DNA of 6,384 nt from JANWHZ01 sp041487535 (GCA_041487535.1 JBGPNM010000060.1:1-6384); one strand, 5' to 3'; shown: positions 1-5,212, counted from the stretch's first letter. Translations and numbers: made by a program. The notes: generated by a model not told the origin, from the sequence alone.

Positions 1-142
1 ACTTAGTGCTGGGTGCGATTTCTTCCTGAGAAGCGGAAGGAAACGTACAAAGAAGTACGTTGACTGAGCATCGGAAGGAAAAATCGTGCCCAGTGCTGAG
101 AACACCAGAACAAGGCGGGCTCTGCCCGGTTTGAGCTGGTGT
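1..142 (+). ncRNA. Candidate structured RNA (unidentified)
   Basis: No gene is recognised here, but the stretch folds unusually well. Bases 5-21 pair with 81-97 over 17 bp without interruption, four of the pairs being G-U wobbles, so the pairing makes more sense in RNA than in DNA. Inside this stem lies a 7-bp hairpin (42-48 with 55-61, loop AAAGAA). CUUCC at 22-26 can pair either with GGAAG at 35-39 or with GGAAG at 73-77; both copies sit in the repeated motif CGGAAGGAAA. A second domain follows: ACACCAG (102-108) with CTGGTGT (136-142), AAC (109-111) with GTT (129-131), and apical CGGGC (116-120) with GCCCG (124-128). It matches no RNA family I know. It may begin before the window. The opposite strand could carry the RNA, but the G-U pairs would then become A-C mismatches, so plus is favoured. 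Confidence 0.4.
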
Positions 143-198
143 GGTGCGAAATGGGTGGCAAAGTGACTGTTCCTTAAGCTGGATTTAAGGTAGCCGCG

Positions 199-204
199 TA
201 TAAA
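199..204 (+). promoter_or_regulatory. Possible -10 box upstream of ABC exporter operon
   Basis: TATAAA lies about 190 bases before the permease start. No convincing -35 box is found 16-18 bases upstream. If used, transcription would begin near 211 and the operon would have a long structured leader. A weak call based on the -10 alone. Confidence 0.25.
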
Positions 205-231
205 TGTGTTCAAATTAATGAAGAAGGATCC

Positions 232-396
232 ATGAACACTATGAACCCATTCCATACCTCCCCTCCAGCCTCATCCGCTCCTGGCGGCACCAGTCACCAG
301 TTTTGCTCGTCAGCGTACCTACGGGTACGCTTCCTCCTAAGAACTGACAACTGGCCCTCGCCAGAACCGGCTTCGCTTAACAGATTGGAGATATGA
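232..396 (+). CDS. Possible small ORF (54 aa) ahead of the ABC permease
   Basis: An uninterrupted reading frame starts at ATG 232, preceded by AAGGA three bases upstream (rather close), and stops at TGA 394-396, leaving one base before the permease ATG. The permease and ATPase are also one base apart, so translational coupling is possible. The product would be rich in Pro and Ser, with no signal peptide, membrane segment or recognised domain. A five-codon mini-ORF (ATG 218) ends in ATGA overlapping its start. Against it being real: the same bases form strong hairpins (297-354) and the composition is not protein-like. It may be a leader ORF or chance. Confidence 0.25.
   Translation: MNTMNPFHTSPPASSAPGGTSHQFCSSAYLRVRFLLRTDNWPSPEPASLNRLEI
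297..364 (+). promoter_or_regulatory. Hairpin leader before the ABC permease
   Basis: GCGTACC (313-319) pairs with GGTACGC (324-330) around a TACG loop, a stable UNCG-type tetraloop. It is enclosed by GTCA (309-312) with TGAC (345-348) and CCAGTT (297-302) with AACTGG (349-354). CTGGC at 351-355 can instead pair with GCCAG at 360-364, so two folds compete. CTCC at 334-337 is complementary to the GGAG ribosome binding site at 387-390. This could be a cis-regulatory leader of the exporter; the function is inferred only from pairing. Confidence 0.4.
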
Positions 397-397
397 A

Positions 398-1738
398 ATG
401 GGTTCACTCTTGCGCGGCATCCGCAACGCGTTCCGGAACCTGATCAGAACAGTATCAATTGTCATAATTTTGGGCTTAAGCATCGGTCTGTCGCTGGCGA
501 TGCTGGTGGCGCACCAGGCAGTCGGGCAGAAAATTAGTTCGGTTAAGGCCGGCGTCGGCAGTACCATTACCATTTCTCCGGCCGGCGTACGGGGTTTTGA
601 AGGCGGCGGCAGCCCGCTGACCCAAAGCCAGATAGATAAAGTTAAGGGCCTGCCGCATATAACATCGGTCAGTGAGAGCCTTAATGACCGGCTGACCAGC
701 AACGATACGAACCTGCAATCCTCCATAGATTTAGGGCAGCTCGGCCAGCGGTTCATCATGCGTGGGTTTAACGGCGGCGCGTTCAGCAGGCTTAACACGT
801 CCAACTTTACCCCGCCCGTGACGGTTATCGGCGCGACTAACCCGACTAACCTAGCGAACACCCAAGGCGGCGGTACGTTTACGCTGAAGTCCGGCCAAGT
901 CTTCAGTGCTACAAGCACGGAAAACATTGCGTTGCTCGGCTCTGCTTTGGCCGCCAAAAATAAGCTTAGCGTGGGTTCTGCCTTCACCGCTTACGGTACG
1001 ACTATTAAAGTTGCAGGGATTTTTGACGCCGGTAACACGTTTTCAAATAGCCAGCTGATCATGCCGTTGGCGACGCTTCAGAAATTGTCAGCTCAGCCGA
1101 ACGATCTTACCAGCGCCGTAGCGGTCGTGGATTCCATCGACAATGTCAGCTCGGCCGCAACTGCTATTACCAACACCCTCGGCAGCGCGGCGGATGTAAC
1201 CAGCGACCAGGCGCGAACGCAGCAGACAATCGCGCCGCTGCAGAGCATCCAGAACATTTCGCTCTACAGTCTGATTGGCGCGGTCATTGCCGGCACGGTG
1301 ATTATTCTGCTCACCATGGTAATGATCGTACGGGAGCGCCGCCGCGAGATCGGCGTGTTGCGGGCCATCGGCGCTTCGAAGTTCAGGGTTATGGTCCAAT
1401 TTATGGCTGAGGCGGCGACATTCACCGGTCTGGGAGCCGTGCTTGGGATTGCCCTGGGAGTTATGGCTGCCAACCCCATCACGCAGCTACTTGTAAACAA
1501 CAGCGCTAACACTGCCGTAACGGGCGCGTCAGGGCCCGAGATGATGGGTTTTCGCAGCGGAATCGGCCGAGGATTCGGCTTTGTCCGCAATAATATTACG
1601 GACATACACGCAGCAGTAGGTTGGAGCATCATCGCATATGGCTTGGCGGCAGCGGTTGTCATTGCCTTATTGGGCAGTGCATTGTCAGCGTATTTTATCG
1701 CCAAAGTAAGGCCTGCGGAAGTTATGAGGAGTGAATAA
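398..1738 (+). CDS. MacB/FtsX-type ABC transporter permease
   Basis: Membrane subunit of an ABC exporter of the MacB/LolC/FtsX superfamily, which couples ATP hydrolysis in the cytoplasm to movement of substrates at or outside the membrane. The 446 residues show the family layout: a short cytoplasmic N-terminus, helix 1 (about 17-38), a large extracytoplasmic domain rich in Ser, Thr, Asn and Gly (about 40-285, MacB periplasmic core-like), then three helices (about 289-312, 330-360, 409-435). The charged stretch after helix 2, ERRREIGVLRAIGAS, is the typical FtsX-domain coupling segment that contacts the ATPase. The start is supported by GGAG at 387-390, seven bases upstream. It is followed one base later by its ATPase gene. 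Substrate cannot be told; peptides, lipids or antimicrobials are usual for the family. Family assignment is firm. Confidence 0.93.
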   Translation: MGSLLRGIRNAFRNLIRTVSIVIILGLSIGLSLAMLVAHQAVGQKISSVKAGVGSTITISPAGVRGFEGGGSPLTQSQIDKVKGLPHITSVSESLNDRLTSNDTNLQSSIDLGQLGQRFIMRGFNGGAFSRLNTSNFTPPVTVIGATNPTNLANTQGGGTFTLKSGQVFSATSTENIALLGSALAAKNKLSVGSAFTAYGTTIKVAGIFDAGNTFSNSQLIMPLATLQKLSAQPNDLTSAVAVVDSIDNVSSAATAITNTLGSAADVTSDQARTQQTIAPLQSIQNISLYSLIGAVIAGTVIILLTMVMIVRERRREIGVLRAIGASKFRVMVQFMAEAATFTGLGAVLGIALGVMAANPITQLLVNNSANTAVTGASGPEMMGFRSGIGRGFGFVRNNITDIHAAVGWSIIAYGLAAAVVIALLGSALSAYFIAKVRPAEVMRSE

Positions 1739-1739
1739 C

Positions 1740-2408
1740 ATGTTAAAGGTCAAACAGCTCACCAAGATTTTTGCTCAAGGTGACGTCAAGGTTCCGGCTG
1801 TGCAAGACGTTAGTCTGGAGGTTAAAGACGGCCAGTTCGTATCCATAATCGGCCGGAGCGGCAGCGGCAAGAGTACCCTGCTCAGTTTGCTGGGCGCCTT
1901 AGAAAAGCCGACCAGCGGTGTAATCGAAATTGACGGAAAAGACATCACAAAATTGAGCGAATCCAAACTAAACCAGTACCGCTGCCGTCAGATCGGTTTT
2001 GTATTCCAGAACTATAACCTCGTGCCGAACCTGACTGCCCTGGAAAATGTCATGCTGCCGATGGAGTTCGCGGGAGTCCCTGCCCGCGAACGCAAGCTGC
2101 GAGCCGGCCGGCTGCTGGATCAGGTCGGTCTGCACGACGAGAAGCAGCGCCGCAAACCGGGCCGCTTGAGCGGCGGCGAGCAGCAGCGGGTGGCAATCGC
2201 CCGGGCTCTAGCCAACCGGCCCAAGGTGATACTGGCGGACGAACCGACCGGCAATCTGGACAGCCAGACCGGCAAAAAAATCTTCGACCTGCTGCACAGC
2301 CTATCCCGCAGCGAGGATACCACCATCATCGCCGTTACCCACGATCTGTCCATTGCCGGCAAGACCGACAAAGCCTTCAAGCTGAGCGACGGCAAATTAG
2401 ACTCATAG
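1740..2408 (+). CDS. ABC transporter ATP-binding protein (MacB/LolD type)
   Basis: Nucleotide-binding subunit that powers the preceding permease. From ATG 1740 (222 aa) it shows a complete ABC ATPase: Walker A GRSGSGKST (38-46), Q-loop Gln90 in FQN, signature LSGGEQQR (143-150), Walker B VILADEPT (163-170) with catalytic Glu168, D-loop GNLDS, and H-loop His201. LSGGEQQRVAIARAL and DEPTGNLDS are typical of the LolD/MacB/FtsE subgroup. A GTG at 1731 opens the same frame three codons earlier, but it lies in the ribosome binding site GAGGAG (1726-1731), which is well spaced for ATG 1740, so the later start is chosen. It is one base downstream of the permease stop, so the two are surely co-transcribed. 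The stop TAG is 17 bases before the inverted repeat R0. Confidence 0.95.
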   Translation: MLKVKQLTKIFAQGDVKVPAVQDVSLEVKDGQFVSIIGRSGSGKSTLLSLLGALEKPTSGVIEIDGKDITKLSESKLNQYRCRQIGFVFQNYNLVPNLTALENVMLPMEFAGVPARERKLRAGRLLDQVGLHDEKQRRKPGRLSGGEQQRVAIARALANRPKVILADEPTGNLDSQTGKKIFDLLHSLSRSEDTTIIAVTHDLSIAGKTDKAFKLSDGKLDS

Positions 2409-2425
2409 GCTGTGGGTCTACGCAT

Positions 2426-2530
2426 GACCTGGGCTTTGGGCCATGTAGCTGCTTATGGCCTGCAGCCAAAGAAATAAATAAGCCGTTTATTTCTTGCGGC
2501 TCAAATGGCCTTACCTGCCAGAGGTCTTAA
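2426..2530. repeat. Imperfect inverted repeat R0 after the ATPase gene
   Basis: The whole intergenic stretch folds into one long interrupted hairpin: GACCT (2426-2430) with AGGTC (2522-2526), GGCCAT (2439-2444) with ATGGCC (2505-2510), AGCC (2464-2467) with GGCT (2498-2501), and AAGAAATAAA (2469-2478) with TTTATTTCTT (2486-2495). No T-run follows, so it is not a classic intrinsic terminator, though it may protect or end the exporter mRNA. Its right end (2515-2530) matches 15 of 16 bases with the right end of R1 (5845-5860), which suggests a diverged member of the same family. The interior is not alike. Confidence 0.55.
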
Positions 2531-2555
2531 ATACGATACATTGAATGAGAATGGA

Positions 2556-2825
2556 TTATTTTGAGAGGGGCCGGTATTGCCGGGCAAGTTCTTCTGGCAT
2601 TTCTTCGCCAATATATTTGAAACGTGGCTTCGTTGCTCCGTCTACCTCTACCTTATCAAAAAACATTTCGTAGAGCCGTACCGTTATTCGAGGACCCGTC
2701 TTAACGCCTAGCGGGACGTATGCTACAAATTTTTCTTCAGTTTCCGAATGGCGCGCTACGCCAAGAACCTGAACTATCAAGCCTGTGTAGTGCAAGTAAA
2801 CGCCGCTTTGCAGTACAGATTCCAT
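2556..2825 (-). CDS. DUF1653 domain protein
   Basis: An 89-residue protein of unknown function. It carries the DUF1653 pattern: a HYTG-like start (residues 12-15), then VLGVARHSETEEKFVAYVPL (20-39), LYEMFFDKVEVDG (51-63) and PRFKYIG (67-73). Family proteins are small, cytoplasmic and predicted to be mostly beta-strand; no reaction is established. There is no ribosome binding site before ATG 2825; instead a TACTAT -10-like hexamer (2838-2833, minus strand) ends seven bases before the start codon, so a leaderless mRNA is likely. The gene lies 53 bases downstream of the MazF-like toxin on the same strand and may also receive read-through from the toxin operon. Its 3' end faces R0 and the exporter operon. 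Family assignment is good, function unknown. Confidence 0.85.
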   Translation of the reverse strand: MESVLQSGVYLHYTGLIVQVLGVARHSETEEKFVAYVPLGVKTGPRITVRLYEMFFDKVEVDGATKPRFKYIGEEMPEELARQYRPLSK

Positions 2826-2832
2826 AATTCTA

Positions 2833-2838
2833 ATAGTA
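2833..2838 (-). promoter_or_regulatory. -10 box of DUF1653 gene (leaderless)
   Basis: TACTAT on the minus strand, seven bases before ATG 2825. The start of transcription would fall on or next to the start codon. No good -35 box is seen. Confidence 0.4.
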
Positions 2839-2878
2839 CGCCTTACTCAACGAAATTCGGACCCTTGTCTTGTTGGAA

Positions 2879-3217
2879 TCAGAGACCTAGAACTAACTGC
2901 AGGCCCTCGTCGATCTGTTTTGCCAGCAGATTGTCAACTTGGCCAACTTGCTCACTAAGAAATTCTTTGTCGAGCGTCAATATTTGCGATACGTTTGCTA
3001 CTGAGTCTTTTGGGAGCCCGGTCTTTGCCTTAGCAAGCCGTACGTTTCCGGGTGCATCAGCCAGATGAATATTAGAGGATAATACTACGACTATCACAGT
3101 GCGTATCCGACTGGCATTAAACTCGTCTGCCTGGACGATAAGTACCGGTCTCCGGTATCCGGGCTCGGAAGCAGCTGGCTCAGGTAATTCTGCCCACCAG
3201 ATCTGTCCACGCTTCAC
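2879..3217 (-). CDS. MazF/PemK-family toxin (mRNA interferase)
   Basis: Toxin half of a type II toxin-antitoxin pair; family members are sequence-specific endoribonucleases that cut mRNA and halt growth when the antitoxin is lost. The 112-residue protein has the family landmarks: RGQIWWAELPEP (3-14), the GYRRPVLIVQ strand (20-29) with the conserved Arg, VIVVVLSSN (41-49), the APGNV turn (55-59), TGLPKDSVANVSQI (66-79) and the C-terminal DEGLQLVLGL. Ser47 sits where many relatives have the catalytic-site Thr, a mild change. Two GTG codons are possible starts, 3220 and 3217. GTG 3217 gives a four-base GTGA overlap with the antitoxin stop and places AGGA six bases upstream, so it is preferred. 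Overlap with the antitoxin gene implies coupled translation. All family residues are present, so it is probably active. Confidence 0.92.
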   Translation of the reverse strand: MKRGQIWWAELPEPAASEPGYRRPVLIVQADEFNASRIRTVIVVVLSSNIHLADAPGNVRLAKAKTGLPKDSVANVSQILTLDKEFLSEQVGQVDNLLAKQIDEGLQLVLGL

Positions 3218-3450
3218 CACTCTTCCTTTGGCAACGATCTGTGCTGTAAGTTTGCTAACTTCTTGTCTACACTGCTGTTAGCACTGGCGTAAACTTCATC
3301 CAGCCTTTTAGTAATTCCATCTTTCTGGTGTTTCAAAAGATAACTTCTCAAAGCCTCGACATAAAGCTGACTGCGTGATTTACCAAGTCTGCCGGCCAGT
3401 CTCTCGGCGCTTGCATATACATTGTCAGGAATGGATATAGCCGTCTTCAT
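3214..3450 (-). CDS. Ribbon-helix-helix antitoxin (MazE/CopG-like)
   Basis: Antitoxin and likely autorepressor for the overlapping MazF-like toxin. The 78 residues fit the expected plan: an N-terminal beta strand KTAISIPD (2-9), helix A (about 10-22), the turn with GKSRSQ (23-28) and helix B YVEALRSYLL (30-39), a ribbon-helix-helix DNA-binding dimer fold. The rest (about 45-78, ending PKEEW) would be the flexible tail that wraps the toxin. ATG 3450 has no ribosome binding site; the promoter -10 box ends six bases before it, so its mRNA is expected to be leaderless. A palindrome over that -10 box (3457-3476) is the natural binding site for the antitoxin or the complex. First gene of the operon, as is usual for this class. 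Confidence 0.9.
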   Translation of the reverse strand: MKTAISIPDNVYASAERLAGRLGKSRSQLYVEALRSYLLKHQKDGITKRLDEVYASANSSVDKKLANLQHRSLPKEEW

Positions 3451-3456
3451 ATCTTA

Positions 3457-3485
3457 AGTATAACTAATGTTATACTAGTAATCAA
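3457..3485 (-). promoter_or_regulatory. Toxin-antitoxin promoter with palindromic operator
   Basis: On the minus strand TTGATT (3485-3480) and TATACT (3462-3457) are separated by 17 bases, a good sigma-70-type promoter with the start point expected at or beside A of ATG 3450. AGTATAAC (3457-3464), four bases, then GTTATACT (3469-3476) form a perfect 8-bp inverted repeat over the -10 box and part of the spacer. This is the expected layout for autoregulation by a ribbon-helix-helix antitoxin. Symmetry is seen directly; binding is inferred. Confidence 0.7.
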
Positions 3486-3532
3486 GAGTCGAGTCTCTGT
3501 ATTTGACTAAACAGTGTTCGTGCGCGGATTAT

Positions 3533-3575
3533 AAAAAAAGGCCTTACCAATTAACATGTGCCGAACGGTACACAT
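3533..3575 (-). terminator. Weak terminator candidate for tRNA-Arg
   Basis: On the minus strand, downstream of tRNA-Arg, TGTACC (3572-3567) and GGCACA (3562-3557) form a six-pair hairpin with one mismatch around GTTC. A run of seven T lies at 3539-3533, but about 17 bases separate it from the stem, too far for a standard intrinsic terminator. A low-confidence call. Confidence 0.2.
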
Positions 3576-3606
3576 CTACATCTGTAGCACGGCAGCTGAA
3601 TATCAA

Positions 3607-3683
3607 TGGTGCACCCGATAGGATTCGAACCTACGACCTTTGGCTCCGCAAGCCAACGCTCTATCCAGCTGAGCTACGGGTGC
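3607..3683 (-). tRNA. tRNA-Arg (anticodon GCG)
   Basis: A complete cloverleaf on the minus strand: acceptor GCACCCG with CGGGTGC, D-stem GCTC/GAGC, anticodon stem TTGGC/GCCAA with loop TTGCGGA, T-stem GTAGG/CCTAT (one G-U) with loop TTCGAAT, discriminator A and an encoded CCA (3609-3607). The loop gives anticodon GCG, which reads CGC and, by wobble, CGU. A20 in the D-loop, C35 and G36 agree with arginine identity. Most bacteria use ACG (deaminated to ICG by TadA) for this box, so GCG is unusual. It has a separate leader region upstream (3684-3812) and lies divergently from tRNA-Ser. Confidence 0.93.
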
Positions 3684-3689
3684 TCGATA

Positions 3690-3718
3690 GATGAGACAAA
3701 CCTACGGTTTTTCTCATC
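3690..3718 (-). other. Strong hairpin just upstream of tRNA-Arg
   Basis: GATGAGA (3690-3696) pairs with TCTCATC (3712-3718) and, after one mismatch, AAACC (3698-3702) with GGTTT (3706-3710) around a three-base loop. It sits six bases before the 5' end of tRNA-Arg in the direction of its transcription. It could be a processed leader hairpin; no T-run follows on either strand, so a terminator is unlikely. The stretch 3719-3860 upstream holds only small GC-rich hairpins (such as CGGA/TCCG at 3731-3743) and a possible minus-strand -10 box TACGAT at 3789-3784. Confidence 0.5.
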
Positions 3719-3862
3719 GCGCCGGGCGCCGGAGTAAATCCGTCGCTCGGGCTGCTCTTTTCCATCGAACAGCAACAGGGGTAATCGTAGCATATTTGAA
3801 TGCATTTTTCTAGTCTGTATCAATAGCGATTATCGGAGGCAATGATTTAGTGCTACCCCATA

Positions 3863-3871
3863 TGGTAGAAT
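3863..3871 (+). promoter_or_regulatory. Extended -10 promoter for tRNA-Ser leader
   Basis: TGGTAGAAT gives an extended -10 (TGN plus TAGAAT at 3866-3871). The -35 is weak (TGATTT at 3843-3848, 17-base spacer). Transcription would start near 3878, giving a leader of about 120 bases before the mature tRNA-Ser. Confidence 0.45.
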
Positions 3872-3881
3872 GAGCAAATAC

Positions 3882-3974
3882 AAATTCACAAACCAAGGAG
3901 CCTGCCGACTGTTTGTGAATTTGAGAGGAGGAGCGTAGTCATAGGTCGAAGCTTTTGCCGCATAAGCGGCAAAA
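3882..3974 (+). other. Two perfect hairpins in the tRNA-Ser leader
   Basis: AAATTCACAAAC (3882-3893) pairs perfectly over 12 bp with 3911-3922, loop of 17 bases. TTTTGCCGC (3953-3961) pairs over 9 bp with GCGGCAAAA (3966-3974) around ATAA. Between them lies the purine run GAGAGGAGGAG (3923-3933), which looks like a ribosome binding site but has no start codon at a proper distance. The 3' hairpin ends 26 bases before the tRNA. The region may be a small RNA or a processed leader made together with tRNA-Ser; no known family is recognised. Confidence 0.45.
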
Positions 3975-4000
3975 CGAGACGTAGGCGTACGTTCTGACGA

Positions 4001-4091
<91 letters not shown>

Positions 4092-4123
4092 AAAGTGAAG
4101 AATAGATTAGGTGGGATTCGAAC

Positions 4124-4144
4124 GGGTTTGCCAGTGGCAAACCC
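4124..4144. repeat. Perfect 9-bp hairpin in segment A
   Basis: GGGTTTGCC (4124-4132) and GGCAAACCC (4136-4144) are perfect inverted repeats with a three-base loop. With a second hairpin at 4175-4191 (TCGCCTC, GAA, GAGGCGA) it makes up most of the 125-base segment between tRNA-Ser and the second att-like copy. The second hairpin stands where a serine tRNA variable arm would stand relative to the copy-2 T-arm. Confidence 0.6.
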
Positions 4145-4174
4145 CGCCCTTGTCCGGCGACCATGGGAGTCGGG

Positions 4175-4215
4175 TCGCCTCGAAGAGGCGAGGTCGAATC
4201 CCTCCCTCTCCGCCA
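4175..4215 (+). pseudogene. tRNA-Ser 3' fragment (att-like copy 2)
   Basis: Bases 4194-4215 are identical to the last 22 bases of tRNA-Ser(CGA), including acceptor strand and CCA. Two bases are missing from the T-stem/loop just upstream (GAGG-T-CG instead of GAGGGTTCG). The preceding 7-bp hairpin 4175-4191 resembles a variable arm. No 5' half pairs with the acceptor strand, so it cannot be a working tRNA. Best read as the scar of an integration or recombination event. Confidence 0.65.
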
Positions 4216-4236
4216 TTTTTGTATGCTGCAGAATAC

Positions 4237-4322
4237 AGAAGGGTCGCATAGTCTGGCCAAGTGCAGCGGTCTGGAAAACCAGAGACCCGCATGGGTCCAT
4301 GGACTCAAATCCCACATTTGGA
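4237..4322 (+). pseudogene. Decayed tRNA-Ser (anticodon GGA) relic
   Basis: A serine tRNA outline is clear: D-arm GCA/TGC around TAGTCTGGCCAAG, anticodon loop CTGGAAA (4271-4277) giving GGA, variable arm GACCC/GGGTC (4284-4288 with 4294-4298), and T-loop CTCAAAT with CCCAC. It is broken: the anticodon stem GCGGT/ACCAG has only three pairs, the T-stem ATGGA/CCCAC three, and the expected acceptor strands (AGAAGGG and ATTTGGA) do not pair; no CCA follows. It differs from the intact tRNA-Ser nearby, so it was probably brought in with the island. A tRNA carried by an element that later decayed is a fair reading. Confidence 0.6.
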
Positions 4323-4547
4323 TTTTGCCTGAAATAGTTTCGAACTTCGTCCGATAAATACCGCCAGGTTTTAAATGTTTTCATCATGCCAACAGAAAAG
4401 GTGTTACAGTTTAATTTAATGCCACAGCCTATAAAACCTCCGATTGGGAGCTGTCTAGATTCTAGGGCATTACAGTCCGCCCATTTGGGGATCGAGGAAG
4501 CGGATCGAGCCAAAGGCGCCCACACCCTGCTCAAGCGGTGTTCGCAG
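4323..4547. other. Region without recognisable gene before the secreted protein
   Basis: The reading frame of the secreted protein stays open back to ATG 4386, but the extra 54 residues would place the signal peptide in the middle of the protein and ATG 4386 has no ribosome binding site, so this is treated as non-coding. TTACAG (4404-4409) and TATAAA (4430-4435) are 20 bases apart, a poor promoter. Nothing else stands out. Confidence 0.35.
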
Positions 4548-5078
4548 ATGGGATGGAAAAAGGCCGTAGGCGTCATCGTTATCGTGGGAGCTATGACGGC
4601 AAGCATCGCAGGCACGGCCCAGGGTGCGACACCTGCCGCAGGTCACAGAGCATACGAAGGTGCCTCAACAGCAGTGCCTCAGGTGGAACCACCGGAACAG
4701 AGGGCCGCGAGCAGTGCATATCTTTCAACTCACATCGACAGGGATCGGAGTTCTGGGCTTCAGTCGATGTCCTCGGTCACGGTGACTGCGGCTGCAACGC
4801 GCTGCCCGGCTTTCGTCACCTGGGAGGACTGGGGCGGATCACGGGTACACGCGTATGTAGACTTTCGGCCGAGTGATTGGTGCAACGGACGACACGTCAA
4901 AAGAGCGTATGTCCGCTTGATTCGACAGTGCGGGCCATACTACGACACAGGACGAATCTACACATATACAGCCGGCTCTACGTCCGACACACAACTGTAC
5001 TCAGTCTCAGCGTGGATCCTTGATTCTGCATTATGGTCGTGTAACACGAACACTTACTACGGATACGAGTACTTCTAG
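4548..5078 (+). CDS. Secreted four-cysteine protein of unknown function
   Basis: Not recognised as a named family. From ATG 4548 the protein has 176 residues and a clear Sec signal peptide: MGWKK, hydrophobic core AVGVIVIVGAMTASIAG (6-22), and likely cleavage after Ala24 or Gly26 (TAQG-ATPA). A low-complexity linker rich in Ala, Ser, Pro and Glu follows (27-80), then a compact domain (about 84-176) rich in Trp, Tyr and Arg with four Cys (86, 112, 128, 165), enough for two disulfides, ending in YYGYEYF. This organisation recalls small exported proteins of Actinobacteria, the usual hosts of Saccharibacteria, so transfer from a host is conceivable but unproven. ATG 4548 has no good ribosome binding site; an upstream in-frame ATG (4386) is less likely. 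It lies in the tRNA-Ser island. It could be an effector or surface factor; nothing shows which. Confidence 0.7.
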   Translation: MGWKKAVGVIVIVGAMTASIAGTAQGATPAAGHRAYEGASTAVPQVEPPEQRAASSAYLSTHIDRDRSSGLQSMSSVTVTAAATRCPAFVTWEDWGGSRVHAYVDFRPSDWCNGRHVKRAYVRLIRQCGPYYDTGRIYTYTAGSTSDTQLYSVSAWILDSALWSCNTNTYYGYEYF

Positions 5079-5196
5079 ATTCCTGGCATTATTTGATCAC
5101 AAAGAATGATGACACATAGGGGGTTCGTCTGATTAACCGGCCCTTGTGCCCCCGTCGCATTGTGACGATAGGTATATCTAAACAGTAGTCCGTACA

Positions 5197-5205
5197 TGGT
5201 ATAAT
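5197..5205 (+). promoter_or_regulatory. Extended -10 promoter (leaderless gene)
   Basis: TGGTATAAT is a perfect extended -10 (TATAAT at 5200-5205). The -35 region is poor, as is common with extended -10 promoters. The expected start point is at 5212-5213, the start codon of the next gene. Confidence 0.65.
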
Positions 5206-5212
5206 AGTTTCA

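Noticed and set aside
30..85. SRP RNA because of CGGAAGGAA
   Set aside because: The facing strand of the SRP domain IV loop and the GCAG that should follow are absent, and the motif occurs twice.
140..200. T-box-like (GGGTGGCA, GGTAGCCGCG) or 23S-rRNA-like words
   Set aside because: Only fragments agree with the T-box consensus, with two bases missing and no specifier region; the rRNA resemblance is a few short words.
2545..2673. Short plus-strand ORF after R0 with a -10-like TACGAT seven bases before ATG
   Set aside because: It runs antisense to the DUF1653 gene and shows no protein features; the promoter-like spacing may be a leftover of an older gene start.
3503..3694. Plus-strand ORF of 63 codons containing APDRIRTYDLW
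   Set aside because: It is the antisense of tRNA-Arg; this string is a well-known false protein from reading across tRNA genes.
3870..3938. 22-codon ORF (MSKYKFTNQGACRLFVNLRGGA)
   Set aside because: Its ATG overlaps the proposed -10 box and the bases are explained by the 12-bp hairpin; no ribosome binding site.
4386..4547. N-terminal extension of the secreted protein
   Set aside because: Would bury the signal peptide after 54 residues, has no ribosome binding site at ATG 4386 and no domain.
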